42,627 nt of DNA from JAHJDR01 sp964609965. GTDB lineage: Bacteria; UBA10199; JADGCS01. Numbering within the stretch: the first letter of the stretch is position 1; each line of letters starts with the position of its first letter. The notes under the pieces are model-generated. The model did not search any database and was not told the origin of the DNA. It was given only the letters and a program-made list of their open reading frames with translations. Of the stretch, positions 23,019 through 30,530 are shown in pieces. The stretch covers positions 1 through 42,627 of the forward strand of contig CAZSTS010000020.1 in NCBI GenBank assembly GCA_964609965.1. The letters are read 5' to 3'. Both the position numbers and the translations under genes were made by a program.

Positions 23019-24422
23019 CGGTTCCACCCATCCCCCAAACTCATCTTCTAATCTTCTGGCAACACCCATGGTGATATGGTCATTGCCCCATTTTGAGGCG
23101 ATTTGGATGCCGAGTGGGAGACCTTTTTTGTTCAATCCAAGTGGTACTTGAGTGACTGGGAATTCAAGTACATTAAAAATCGCTGTGTAAACCCAAGGAA
23201 ACTTGCTCAAAATGGGCCAGTAATGTCTGGGAGCGACTTTAGGATAAGAAGGGTAAAGAATGATTCCCTGATCTCCCATGTCTTCTTCTAATTGCTTTCG
23301 TAATTCCTCTCCTAACTTGAGATACTTTTTTGAAAAGGGAAACATTTCTAATCCAGCTAAAGCTATGGCTGGGAGCGTGTGAGGAGAGAGCCTTAAGGCC
23401 CATAAAAAGAGCTGCCAGAAAACATTGATGCGTTTGCCTTGACCCATGAGTTCACTAAAAGAGGTTTCGCCTGCTAGATTCATGTACGTGGACCAAATAG
23501 CGAGTGATTTTTTTAAGAGAGGGTATTTCCTTGTGATAACCTTGGCGCCTTGCTTTTCAAAAAACTTTGCGCAACGAATTTGCGATTCACGTATATCCCA
23601 AGAAACCGTATTCACCCCATTGTCAGGAATGTTAATGACAGTGAGTTTTGAGAGATCCACCTGGTTTGCATTATTCCATTCCTGTTTGTCTGGTGTAGCA
23701 ATGATCTTCATCAAAGGCATGAGATCACTTGAATGGCGACAAAGAATGCCTGTTGTCAGATAATTTTTGGCCTTGTGTTGAGTGCAGGGGTATTGTCCCT
23801 CATTGGAAACAATTCCAGACGATGGTTTGTGACCAAAGAGACCATTGAAAAAACCCGGCATGCGAATCGAACCACCAACATCAGAACAAAGACCAAAAGG
23901 GGATGCGTCTGCGCCGATAATCGCGCCTTCACCACCAGAACTGCCTCCCACAATGTGTTTGGGATTGTAGGGGTTGTTCGTGCGACCATAAACTCTATTT
24001 GAACTTTCCATCCACATGCAAAGTTCGCTAATATTGGTAACGCCCAAAACAATGGCACCTGCTTTTCTTAACCTTCTCACAGCGATGGCATCTTTATCTG
24101 CTCTAATATTTTTTCGCCCCACAAGACCTGATGTTTGTGGCATGCCTGTAACAGCAAAGGCTTCCTTAATGGTACAGGGGACACCGTGTAGTAAGGGCAG
24201 GGCATCGGGGATTGAGGTTTGAGTTAAGGCGTCTGCTCTTTTAGCTTCAGCCATGGCTTCTTCAAACCGATCCTTCACAACAGCGTTGAGAGCGGGATTC
24301 ACTGTTTTTACCTTGTCGATATAGAGTTTGACCAGCTCATATGACGTGATTTGGCGAGAACGGATTAATTCTGCGAGTTTGAGAGTAGAATAAGTGAAAA
24401 GTTTATGTCTGTGCTCAGGCAT
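22983..24422 (-). CDS. Amidase-signature family hydrolase (fatty-acid amide hydrolase type)
   Basis: A 479-residue amidase-signature enzyme hydrolysing a carboxylic amide. The Ser-cisSer-Lys triad is intact: K86 (VPCTIKEAFAVTGMPQTSG), cis-Ser S161 (VGGSSGGEGAIIG) and nucleophile S185 (DVGGSIRMPG). The spacing matches fatty-acid amide hydrolase, and the lack of a GatA-type context (no gatB/gatC) argues against a tRNA amidotransferase. The natural end is near FGGWVEP; the last dozen codons are written in the GGGACT array. Its start overlaps meaB by 8 bp, so both are probably in one transcript. The substrate is unknown. Confidence 0.88.
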   Translation of the reverse strand: MPEHRHKLFTYSTLKLAELIRSRQITSYELVKLYIDKVKTVNPALNAVVKDRFEEAMAEAKRADALTQTSIPDALPLLHGVPCTIKEAFAVTGMPQTSGLVGRKNIRADKDAIAVRRLRKAGAIVLGVTNISELCMWMESSNRVYGRTNNPYNPKHIVGGSSGGEGAIIGADASPFGLCSDVGGSIRMPGFFNGLFGHKPSSGIVSNEGQYPCTQHKAKNYLTTGILCRHSSDLMPLMKIIATPDKQEWNNANQVDLSKLTVINIPDNGVNTVSWDIRESQIRCAKFFEKQGAKVITRKYPLLKKSLAIWSTYMNLAGETSFSELMGQGKRINVFWQLFLWALRLSPHTLPAIALAGLEMFPFSKKYLKLGEELRKQLEEDMGDQGIILYPSYPKVAPRHYWPILSKFPWVYTAIFNVLEFPVTQVPLGLNKKGLPLGIQIASKWGNDHITMGVARRLEDEFGGWVEPSLISVPNQSHL

Positions 24423-25335
24423 TTAATTGGATTATCTTTTTTAACTCAATCACAGCAGCATAAGGATTGAGTTTTTTGTTGATGAGTTTGTTGTGGATGG
24501 TTTTGAGTTTCTTATCAGTCTTAAATTGTTCAGAAAGGTCTTCGGCAAGCTCTGACATAAGAATTTCGAGACATTCGCATGTCAGCAGTTCTTTTGTCAT
24601 TTTGTCTTTATCGTGATGGGTTTTTAGGTGTTCGGTGTGCTTATCGAGTGTATCCATGACATCATCAGTGCCTTCATTTTTGAGTGCCACAGTTTTTACA
24701 ACAGGGACTGTCCAGTCAGATGAATACATCTCGGAAAGAGACTGTAGTTCTGCAAAAATTTGGTCAGCGCCTTCACGGTCTGATTTATTGACTATGAAAA
24801 CATCGGCTATCTCCATCAAACCAGCCTTCATGGTTTGGATAGTGTCACCAGATTCTGGAACAAGTACAACAAGAGTTGAGTGAGCAATAGACATGATGTC
24901 GAGTTCGGTTTGGCCAACACCGACTGTTTCGATAAGGATCACATCAAAACCAAAGGCATCCATAAGTTGGACGATGTCGCGCGTAGCCCTTGATAGGCCT
25001 CCGTGTGCGCCACGTGAACCTAAAGAGCGGATAAAAACGTCTTCGTCACTGTTATGGTCTTGCATGCGGATTCGATCGCCGAGGATAGCTCCACCCGAAA
25101 AAGGACTGCTAGGATCAATAGCAATAACACCTATTGTTTTCCCTTGTTTTCTAAAATCTCTGATGAGTTTATCGACTAATGTTGATTTGCCAGAACCAGG
25201 AGGACCTGTGATACCTATTTTTTGAGCGCCCTTAGCTTGATCATGAACAACGCTCATAATCTGCAAATTATCTTTATGACGATTATCAATGAGCGTCATC
25301 AATTTTGCAAGTGACCTACGATCACCTTGGAGCAT
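24415..25335 (-). CDS. meaB: MeaB/ArgK-type G-protein chaperone of B12-dependent acyl-CoA mutase
   Basis: A 306-residue SIMIBI-class GTPase that gates cofactor loading and protects the B12-dependent mutase. The Walker A loop GPPGSGKS is at about 44-51. DPSSPFSGGAILGDRIRM, the switch/base region ETVGVGQTELD and the guanine-specific motif NKSD are all present. In many genomes meaB is directly beside the mutase genes. Here the mutase subunits are at 12.5-14.6 kb, separated by the 16.7-23.0 kb island. It is followed by the amidase (8-bp overlap) and preceded at 29 bp by an SCP2 protein. The older ArgK name (arginine transport kinase) is misleading. Confidence 0.93.
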   Translation of the reverse strand: MLQGDRRSLAKLMTLIDNRHKDNLQIMSVVHDQAKGAQKIGITGPPGSGKSTLVDKLIRDFRKQGKTIGVIAIDPSSPFSGGAILGDRIRMQDHNSDEDVFIRSLGSRGAHGGLSRATRDIVQLMDAFGFDVILIETVGVGQTELDIMSIAHSTLVVLVPESGDTIQTMKAGLMEIADVFIVNKSDREGADQIFAELQSLSEMYSSDWTVPVVKTVALKNEGTDDVMDTLDKHTEHLKTHHDKDKMTKELLTCECLEILMSELAEDLSEQFKTDKKLKTIHNKLINKKLNPYAAVIELKKIIQLNA

Positions 25336-25364
25336 GTTATTGAGAAGATCTTTTGAGAGTTTAT

Positions 25365-25685
25365 TTATAAAATAGATCCCAATTTTAAGGCCAAGCCCAT
25401 GTCGCCTTTGACTTTGAGTTTGCCAGTCATGAAAGCCATTTGGGGATTAAGCTTTTTTTCTACAATGTCTGCCAAATCATCTAATTTGATAGTCACAGTG
25501 CAATTAGGAGAGTCTGCTTGTCCTTTTGTGACAAAATCAGCATCTTTAGTGAGATCAATAGTCCATGTTTCTGGATTATCGCCTGTGAGTTCAAAGGCAT
25601 AAATAGCATTGATGGTTTTTACCTTTTCGACATTTGAATTGAGTTTTTCTTTGATTTTGTTGTTAAAGATTTCTTCTGCTGTCAT
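25365..25685 (-). CDS. SCP2 sterol-binding domain protein
   Basis: A 106-residue single-domain SCP-2 protein. The typical pattern is ADSPNCTVTIKLDDLADIVEKKLNPQMAFMTGKLKVKGDMGLALKL, where the C-terminal GKLKVKGDMG block lines the hydrophobic cavity. Such proteins bind lipids or long acyl-CoAs. It starts the leftward SCP2-meaB-amidase run and sits in an acyl-CoA setting with an acyl-CoA synthetase gene 1 kb upstream. GGAG lies before the ATG. Confidence 0.88.
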   Translation of the reverse strand: MTAEEIFNNKIKEKLNSNVEKVKTINAIYAFELTGDNPETWTIDLTKDADFVTKGQADSPNCTVTIKLDDLADIVEKKLNPQMAFMTGKLKVKGDMGLALKLGSIL

Positions 25686-25770
25686 GGGCTATCTCCTTAT
25701 TATAAGAGTTAATTCAAAAGTTGGGTTTTGGTAGCATAGAGTAATCGGGGGTGCAAGTGCTTACTGGGGC

Positions 25771-25835
25771 GTGGATAGTGGGTTGTGGATAGTGGGTTGT
25801 GGGTCGAAAGGGGGAGGGGCATAGGTTGCAGGTTG
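25771..25835. repeat. GTGGATAGTGGGTT-type intergenic microrepeat
   Basis: Tandem copies of GTGGATAGTGGGTT, then GTGGGTCGAAAGG and a TAGGTTGCAGGTTGCAG duplication, lie between the SCP2 and DUF2752 genes. A related tract, GTGGATCGTGGATTGTGGGTCG, lies upstream of queF at about 37781-37802. Confidence 0.5.
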
Positions 25836-25849
25836 CAGATCACAAGGTA

Positions 25850-26332
25850 TTATAGAAATGGCCACAGGCTGTGATCTTGAGTCAGATTCTTTAGGTATTC
25901 TCCAATAGGGTTCACGCTAAAAAAGAGGTAGAGTTTGGCTATCCAGTGCCCGATTAGCAAAAAAATCACCAATTGAGCCAGGTAAAAGCGTGTTTGGCTC
26001 CAAAAGGGTGAAGAAAAAAAGTTTTTTTGAAAGCGACGGCCAATAAGTGTTGCCAACATGATGATAAATAATAGGTAAAGGGCAACTGAAGCTGCATTGA
26101 GATGAAGGGCGTGAAGGAGCTCTCCTCTTGGGATGAGAAGAAAAGCACGGCTCATGCCGCAACCAGGACAATCAATTCCAAGCATTTGTTTTGCCAAGCA
26201 CAGTGTTTTTGAGGGGAGTTCATCACTTGAAATAAAGATGCCAGCAAAGAGAATACCCATTAATACGAAAATAGGGATGAGTTCAAAGACCCATTGGCCA
26301 AGTTTATACCTAGGTTGATTAGAGGTGCCCAT
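25850..26332 (-). CDS. DUF2752 membrane protein
   Basis: A 160-residue inner-membrane protein with three or four membrane segments. The DUF2752 hallmark is clear: a cysteine-containing loop, CPGCGMSRAFLLIPRGELLHALHLN, preceded by LAKQMLGID. The first segment is LIPIFVLMGILFAGIFI; later ones are VALYLLFIIMLATLI and LAQLVIFLLIGHWIAKLYL. Function unknown. Its ATG comes four bases after the DUF4870 gene stop, with AGGT as ribosome binding site, so the two are cotranscribed. DUF2752 and DUF4870 proteins often occur side by side. Confidence 0.8.
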   Translation of the reverse strand: MGTSNQPRYKLGQWVFELIPIFVLMGILFAGIFISSDELPSKTLCLAKQMLGIDCPGCGMSRAFLLIPRGELLHALHLNAASVALYLLFIIMLATLIGRRFQKNFFSSPFWSQTRFYLAQLVIFLLIGHWIAKLYLFFSVNPIGEYLKNLTQDHSLWPFL

Positions 26333-26336
26333 ATAC

Positions 26337-26699
26337 CTATTTATAGGCTTGTTTTTTTGCCATATCAGTCACAACGGGTAGCGTTAACACAGCACCTTGG
26401 TAGGCTTTTACCATATTAAGAATTTTGATGACTAAATACGCAATGTAGACAAACCAGCTGATTATCCAGCCTAAGAAGGGAATAAAGGCTAGGACCATGG
26501 CAATGGCAAAGGTAAAAACATCTATAAAAATAGAATGCCAACTATGAAAATTAACTGTTTTATTTTCTTTTTCGATTAAAAGAAAAATAAGACCTGTAAT
26601 CCAGCCACAGAGATAACAAAGGCAAGAAGCTACATTTGGGTCCATGCCGCTGCTATTTGATGGTTTGTTTTCGATTTGGTTGTTATTACTATCTGACAT
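26337..26699 (-). CDS. DUF4870/TIC20-like small membrane protein
   Basis: A 120-residue protein. A polar N-terminal tail (residues 1-20) is followed by three membrane segments. The DUF4870-type pattern is present: NVASCLCYLCGWITGLIFLLIEKEN, then VNFHSWHSI, then a long hydrophobic hairpin. Function unknown. It lies between the acyl-CoA synthetase (12 bp upstream) and the DUF2752 gene. Confidence 0.75.
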   Translation of the reverse strand: MSDSNNNQIENKPSNSSGMDPNVASCLCYLCGWITGLIFLLIEKENKTVNFHSWHSIFIDVFTFAIAMVLAFIPFLGWIISWFVYIAYLVIKILNMVKAYQGAVLTLPVVTDMAKKQAYK

Positions 26700-26711
26700 T
26701 TGATTCTCCCC

Positions 26712-28499
26712 TTATTCTTGATAAAACGAATCTAATAGACGCTCGTGTTTTTTGTAAATGGCTTTTCGTTTTAATTTTAGTGTTGGAGTTAATTCTCCTG
26801 ATTCGATTGTAAATTCATGTTCGATAATAGCAAATTTTTTGATGGATTCATATTTAGCAAGTTGTTTGTTTTTTTCTTCGATACGCTCTTTGATAAATGA
26901 ATGTACTGTATTGTTTGCTAAAAGTTCGTTGTAGTCATTAAAAGTGATATTTTTTGATTTAGCATACTCAAGAACTTGTGGTCGATCGGGCACAACTAAA
27001 GCCGACAAGAACTTTCTTTTATCGCCATGGACAATAAACTGAGAAATATAAGGATCACCTACCATAAGCATTTCGATGTTTTGGGGAGCAATGTTTTTTC
27101 CCCCCGCAGTCACTATAATATCTTTTTTGCGATCAGTAATTTTTAGAAAACCTTCGCTATCAAATTCACCAACGTCTCCAGTATGAAACCAGCCATCAGC
27201 ATCAATTGCCTCAGCTGTGGCAGTGGGGTTGTTGAAATAGCCTTTAAAAACAACGCTTCCTTTAACGAGGATTTCGCCATCAGAGGCTATTTTGAGCTCT
27301 ACTCCTTTGATGGTTTGGCCAACTGAACCAAATTTAATAGAATGACTTCGGTTGAAGGTGATTCCTGCTGTAGTTTCTGTCAGGCCATAGCCCTCGAGAA
27401 TAGTGAATCCAAAGGCATGAAAGAATAAAGCGACCTCATGAGAGAGTGGGGCGCCACCAGAAATAAAGAATTTTATTCGACCACCCAACTTGTCGTGGAG
27501 CTTTTTGAAAACGAGTTTGTGCGCTAATTGATACTTCAATGAAAGCCAGAGCGGGATGGGTTGTTTGTTCAAAATGAGTTTAGAGCGTTCCTGGCCAACG
27601 TCGAGAGCCCATTTAAAAACATTCTTTTTATTCGCCGAAGCAGATTCAATGTTTTGTAGAGTTTTTGAATGAATTTTTTCAAAAATACGTGGAACACTCA
27701 CCATAAAGTGGGGCCTTACCTTTGCAATATTGTCGACAAGCTTATCAATGCTTTCTGCATAACATTGAATATGGCCTACGTAGATGTGAAAGAATTGTGT
27801 TACGCGTCCTAGAATGTGGGCCAAAGGAAGGAAAAGGAGGCCAACGTAATTTTTGTGGATAGGACAAATCTCAAGCGCTGATTCGACTTCTGAAATAAAA
27901 TTGTCGTGTGTGAGGATGCTGCCTTTGGGGTTACCTGTTGTCCCAGAGGTGTATACGTAAGAGACTTCGTTTAGTAGCGAAAGGTTGTTAACTGCCTTAA
28001 AATAAGAAGTTTCACCGTGTTCGGAGCCCAAAATCATCAGTTCATTCAAAGAATAGGCGCCGTCTTCTGCTTGGGTATTTTTTAGTTCGTCAAAATAAAC
28101 TATTTGTTTAAGTGAGGGCAGATGATCTTGAATAGAAAGAATTTTATTATATTGTTGTGTGTTTTCGACAAAAACAACTTTAGTATTTGAGTCTTCGAGG
28201 ATGTACTGTGCTTGTTCGGCAGTGTTGGATTCATAAATCGGAACCACAATAGCGCCTGCTGCAATGATACCTAAATCTGCCAATGTCCATTCGTGACGTG
28301 TTTTTGAAAGAATGGCTACGCGATCCCCTTTTTGAATACCCAACTTTGCTAAACCACCAGCGATTTTCATAACTCGATCGCGTGTTTGTGACCAGGTGAG
28401 GTGAATCCATTTGTTGTTTTCGATATATTGAAAACAAGGTTTGTTAAGATCTTCTTGTGCACTATTTTCGAAAAGTGCGATGAGATTTGCTGGCTTCAT
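26712..28499 (-). CDS. fadD: Long-chain acyl-CoA synthetase (AMP-forming)
   Basis: A 595-residue ANL-superfamily ligase that activates fatty acids to acyl-CoA via an acyl-adenylate. The P-loop-like A3 motif is YTSGTTGNPKGS. A5 is LEGYGLTETTAGITFN, A7 is GWFHTGDVGEFDSEGFLKI, and A8 is TDRKKDIIVTAGGKNIAPQ. The C-terminal PTLKLKRKAIYKKH block, with the lysines of the adenylation half-reaction, is of the eukaryote/Gram-negative FAA1-like type. A clear ribosome binding site is not seen. It supplies acyl-CoA substrate for neighbouring genes and heads a run with two small membrane proteins. Confidence 0.93.
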   Translation of the reverse strand: MKPANLIALFENSAQEDLNKPCFQYIENNKWIHLTWSQTRDRVMKIAGGLAKLGIQKGDRVAILSKTRHEWTLADLGIIAAGAIVVPIYESNTAEQAQYILEDSNTKVVFVENTQQYNKILSIQDHLPSLKQIVYFDELKNTQAEDGAYSLNELMILGSEHGETSYFKAVNNLSLLNEVSYVYTSGTTGNPKGSILTHDNFISEVESALEICPIHKNYVGLLFLPLAHILGRVTQFFHIYVGHIQCYAESIDKLVDNIAKVRPHFMVSVPRIFEKIHSKTLQNIESASANKKNVFKWALDVGQERSKLILNKQPIPLWLSLKYQLAHKLVFKKLHDKLGGRIKFFISGGAPLSHEVALFFHAFGFTILEGYGLTETTAGITFNRSHSIKFGSVGQTIKGVELKIASDGEILVKGSVVFKGYFNNPTATAEAIDADGWFHTGDVGEFDSEGFLKITDRKKDIIVTAGGKNIAPQNIEMLMVGDPYISQFIVHGDKRKFLSALVVPDRPQVLEYAKSKNITFNDYNELLANNTVHSFIKERIEEKNKQLAKYESIKKFAIIEHEFTIESGELTPTLKLKRKAIYKKHERLLDSFYQE

Positions 28500-28554
28500 A
28501 GTCGTGTAACTATAATAAAATCATTAAGGATTAAAGTCTTTTTTCTCTGAGCCT

Positions 28555-28607
28555 CTGGCCTCGGACATCTGGTATCTATTAGCTGGTATCTAGTGGCTAG
28601 TTATAAG
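28555..28607. repeat. TCTGGTATCTA-type intergenic microrepeat
   Basis: GACATCTGGTATCTA, GCTGGTATCTAGTGGCTAG and a TTATAAGC tail fill the gap between the amidohydrolase and acyl-CoA synthetase genes. GACATCTGGTATCTA also occurs exactly at about 5501-5515 in the mreB leader. Confidence 0.5.
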
Positions 28608-29492
28608 CTATTTTCCCATGAGTTCTCGGGCATTTTTTGAGAGTATTTTGCTTTGTTCTTCCTTTGTTAGGTCCATTTTATTGAATGCATCTAGAGCTTC
28701 AGTAATTGAATATATTGGGAAATCAGAACCAAATAAAATGCGGTCTATGCCAATCTCTTTCATAATCCATATAAGCTGTTTCTTGTATGGTGAGTTGATG
28801 TACATTGGTAGGGCGGCTGAGATATCAAACCACATATTTCGTTGATACCATGAATACTTATTAAGAATGCCAATTGATGCAAGTTGGTGAAACATGGGGC
28901 CACCAAGATGGGCAATGATAATATTTGTCTTTGGGTTTGTGAGTGCGAGCTTAATGAATTTGCCGAGTTGATTTGCATCAAATGGAGAATAACCGTCAAA
29001 GAGTACAGTTATGCCAAGTTCACCAGCGAGATTTACAACTGCGTTAACCTCTATTCTGGATACATCAAAGTTTTGAGTATTTGGATGAAGTTTTAGAAAT
29101 TTCACATTCTGTGATGCCAGGCGTTTAAGTTCTTCGAGAGCTAATTTGCCATCTAAAGGATGGACTGATCCGATGGCGAAGAATTGATTTGGGTATTTTT
29201 TTGTAAGGGCAATGATTTTGTCATTTTTTGAGCGGGTTTTTTTGATGTTTCCTTTTTTTGCAATTGTGATGATGCCAGCTTGAATGATATTGTTTTTCTG
29301 CATTTGCTGAAGCAGGGCTTCTGGCGTAGCTGGTTTGTCATCGCCAAAGGCATTTGCCTCTGTGCCAAAGTTGATATGAGTATGTATATCAATAATATCT
29401 TGTGGCTTCGATTGTCCTCGATTGCAACTGCAAAGACAAATGCATAGAATAAAAAAGACGGTTAAGTTTATCTTCATTGATCTATTATGCAT
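28608..29492 (-). CDS. Amidohydrolase-2 family lipoprotein
   Basis: A metal-dependent TIM-barrel hydrolase of about 294 residues (COG2159-like) with a lipoprotein signal (INLTVFFILCICLCSC, lipobox LCSC). After export come DIIDIHTHINFG (HxH metal site), IIAHLGG (metal His) and RILFGSDFP (catalytic Asp). Relatives are hydrolases or decarboxylases of aromatic or cyclic substrates; exported versions are less common. ATG 29492 is chosen because AAGAAG precedes it at 4-9 bases within the end of the HigA gene; ATG 29477 is an alternative that shortens the N-terminus. It overlaps higA by 8 bp and could be cotranscribed with it. Confidence 0.75.
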   Translation of the reverse strand: MHNRSMKINLTVFFILCICLCSCNRGQSKPQDIIDIHTHINFGTEANAFGDDKPATPEALLQQMQKNNIIQAGIITIAKKGNIKKTRSKNDKIIALTKKYPNQFFAIGSVHPLDGKLALEELKRLASQNVKFLKLHPNTQNFDVSRIEVNAVVNLAGELGITVLFDGYSPFDANQLGKFIKLALTNPKTNIIIAHLGGPMFHQLASIGILNKYSWYQRNMWFDISAALPMYINSPYKKQLIWIMKEIGIDRILFGSDFPIYSITEALDAFNKMDLTKEEQSKILSKNARELMGK

Positions 29493-29796
29493 ATGCTTCT
29501 TCTCGATAAAGAGAAACTTCGCGATCAAGACGCTTTTCTAAACGATCAGACTCTGTGTCTAAATCATAATCCATTTGTAAGCCAAGCCAAAATTGAGGAG
29601 ACATGTTAAAAAAATGAGCGAGGCGCAAGGCAGTATCAGCTGTAATGCTTCGCTTGCCATGAATGATTTCATTGATACGCCTTGGAGATACGCCCAAAGC
29701 TTCTCCAAGTTTATTTTGGCTAATTCCCATAGGTTTAAGGAATTCTTCAAATAGGATTTCTCCAGGGTGTATAGGATCTATTCGTTTTTTTGCCAT
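29485..29796 (-). CDS. higA: HigA-family antitoxin
   Basis: A 103-residue HTH antitoxin with the canonical HigA/VapI N-terminus (IHPGEILFEEFLKPMGISQN), the helix-turn-helix KLGEALGVSPRRINEIIHGKRSIT, and the family hallmark FFNMSPQFWLGLQMDYDL. A strong AGGAGG ribosome binding site precedes it. It follows the higB toxin gene by 12 bp. It should bind the toxin and repress the operon. Confidence 0.93.
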   Translation of the reverse strand: MAKKRIDPIHPGEILFEEFLKPMGISQNKLGEALGVSPRRINEIIHGKRSITADTALRLAHFFNMSPQFWLGLQMDYDLDTESDRLEKRLDREVSLYREEAYA

Positions 29797-29808
29797 GATA
29801 ATATCCTC

Positions 29809-30090
29809 CTAATGGTAATCAACAATCTGAACGTTAAAAGCATCATGCTTTTCCCATTTAAAGCAAATTCTCCATTGATCGTTGATTCTAATACTATGCT
29901 GACCCTTCCTATTGCCTTTTAATGCTTCTAAATGATTTGAAGGCGGCACTTTCAAATCCTGTAATAATCTTGCCCTGTTTAGCATTCTCAGCTTTCTAAA
30001 AGCTGCTTTTTGAATGCTTTGTGGCAACTTTTTTGAGAAGTAACGATTAAATATCTTTTCCGTTTCTTTGCATCGAAAGGATCTAATCAT
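29809..30090 (-). CDS. higB: HigB toxin (RelE superfamily, plasmid killer type)
   Basis: A 93-residue ribosome-dependent mRNA interferase of the RelE/HigB fold. Visible elements are MIRSFRCKETEKIF, the helical region QKAAFRKLRMLNRARLLQDL, and the catalytic strand block LEALKGNRKGQHSIRINDQWRICF, followed by VQIVDYH. Size and toxin-before-antitoxin order match HigBA. A perfect palindrome just upstream of the ATG is the probable operator. Confidence 0.92.
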   Translation of the reverse strand: MIRSFRCKETEKIFNRYFSKKLPQSIQKAAFRKLRMLNRARLLQDLKVPPSNHLEALKGNRKGQHSIRINDQWRICFKWEKHDAFNVQIVDYH

Positions 30091-30099
30091 ATTCTATGA

Positions 30100-30118
30100 T
30101 ATAACGTATAACGTTATA
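30100..30118. promoter_or_regulatory. higBA operator palindrome
   Basis: TATAACGT-ATA-ACGTTATA is a perfect 8-bp inverted repeat with a 3-bp spacer, ending 10 bp upstream of the higB start codon. HTH antitoxins of this family bind such palindromes over their own promoter. Position and symmetry support the call. Confidence 0.65.
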
Positions 30119-30161
30119 GGTCAATTAAAATTTCTAACATGTTAAAAATACTAATTTTTCT

Positions 30162-30527
30162 CTACCCATAAGCATTAGGCAAAAACTCTATTTTAACAGT
30201 CCCATTCTGATCTTCATCAATGGCAATCACCGATATAAAGGGTATCATTTCTTGCCAACGACGGTTTTTGGAGAGGAGAGACTCAGCTGAGCGGTGTATT
30301 TTATTTACTTTTTGTGGTGTGACAGCCTCGAGAGCAGAGCCAAAGGAGTTTCCTCTTCTTGTTTTTATTTCGACAAAGTAGATTTGGTTCTTTTTTTGAG
30401 CAATGATGTCAATCTCACCATATCTGGTTGTGATGTTTTGATCGACGATTTTGTATCCTTGGCTTTTAAGATATTTGGCAGCTAGATTTTCGCCAAAGGC
30501 ACCGATTTGCTTTTTATCAGCACTCAT
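30162..30527 (-). CDS. YraN/UPF0102 family nuclease-like protein
   Basis: A 121-residue member of UPF0102, a small PD-(D/E)XK-fold family widely conserved in bacteria and related to Holliday-junction resolvases. The N-terminus has GAFGENLAAKYLKSQGYKIV. The catalytic block is RYGEIDIIAQ ... YFVEIKTRRG (E-I-D, E-x-K). Biochemical function is not established. It starts three bases after the rsh stop codon and is probably translated from the same mRNA. Confidence 0.9.
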   Translation of the reverse strand: MSADKKQIGAFGENLAAKYLKSQGYKIVDQNITTRYGEIDIIAQKKNQIYFVEIKTRRGNSFGSALEAVTPQKVNKIHRSAESLLSKNRRWQEMIPFISVIAIDEDQNGTVKIEFLPNAYG

Positions 30528-30530
30528 TCA

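Noticed and set aside
28231..28437. 68-codon frame inside the acyl-CoA synthetase gene
   Set aside because: It overlaps the conserved adenylation domain completely; no ribosome binding site or known homology is visible.
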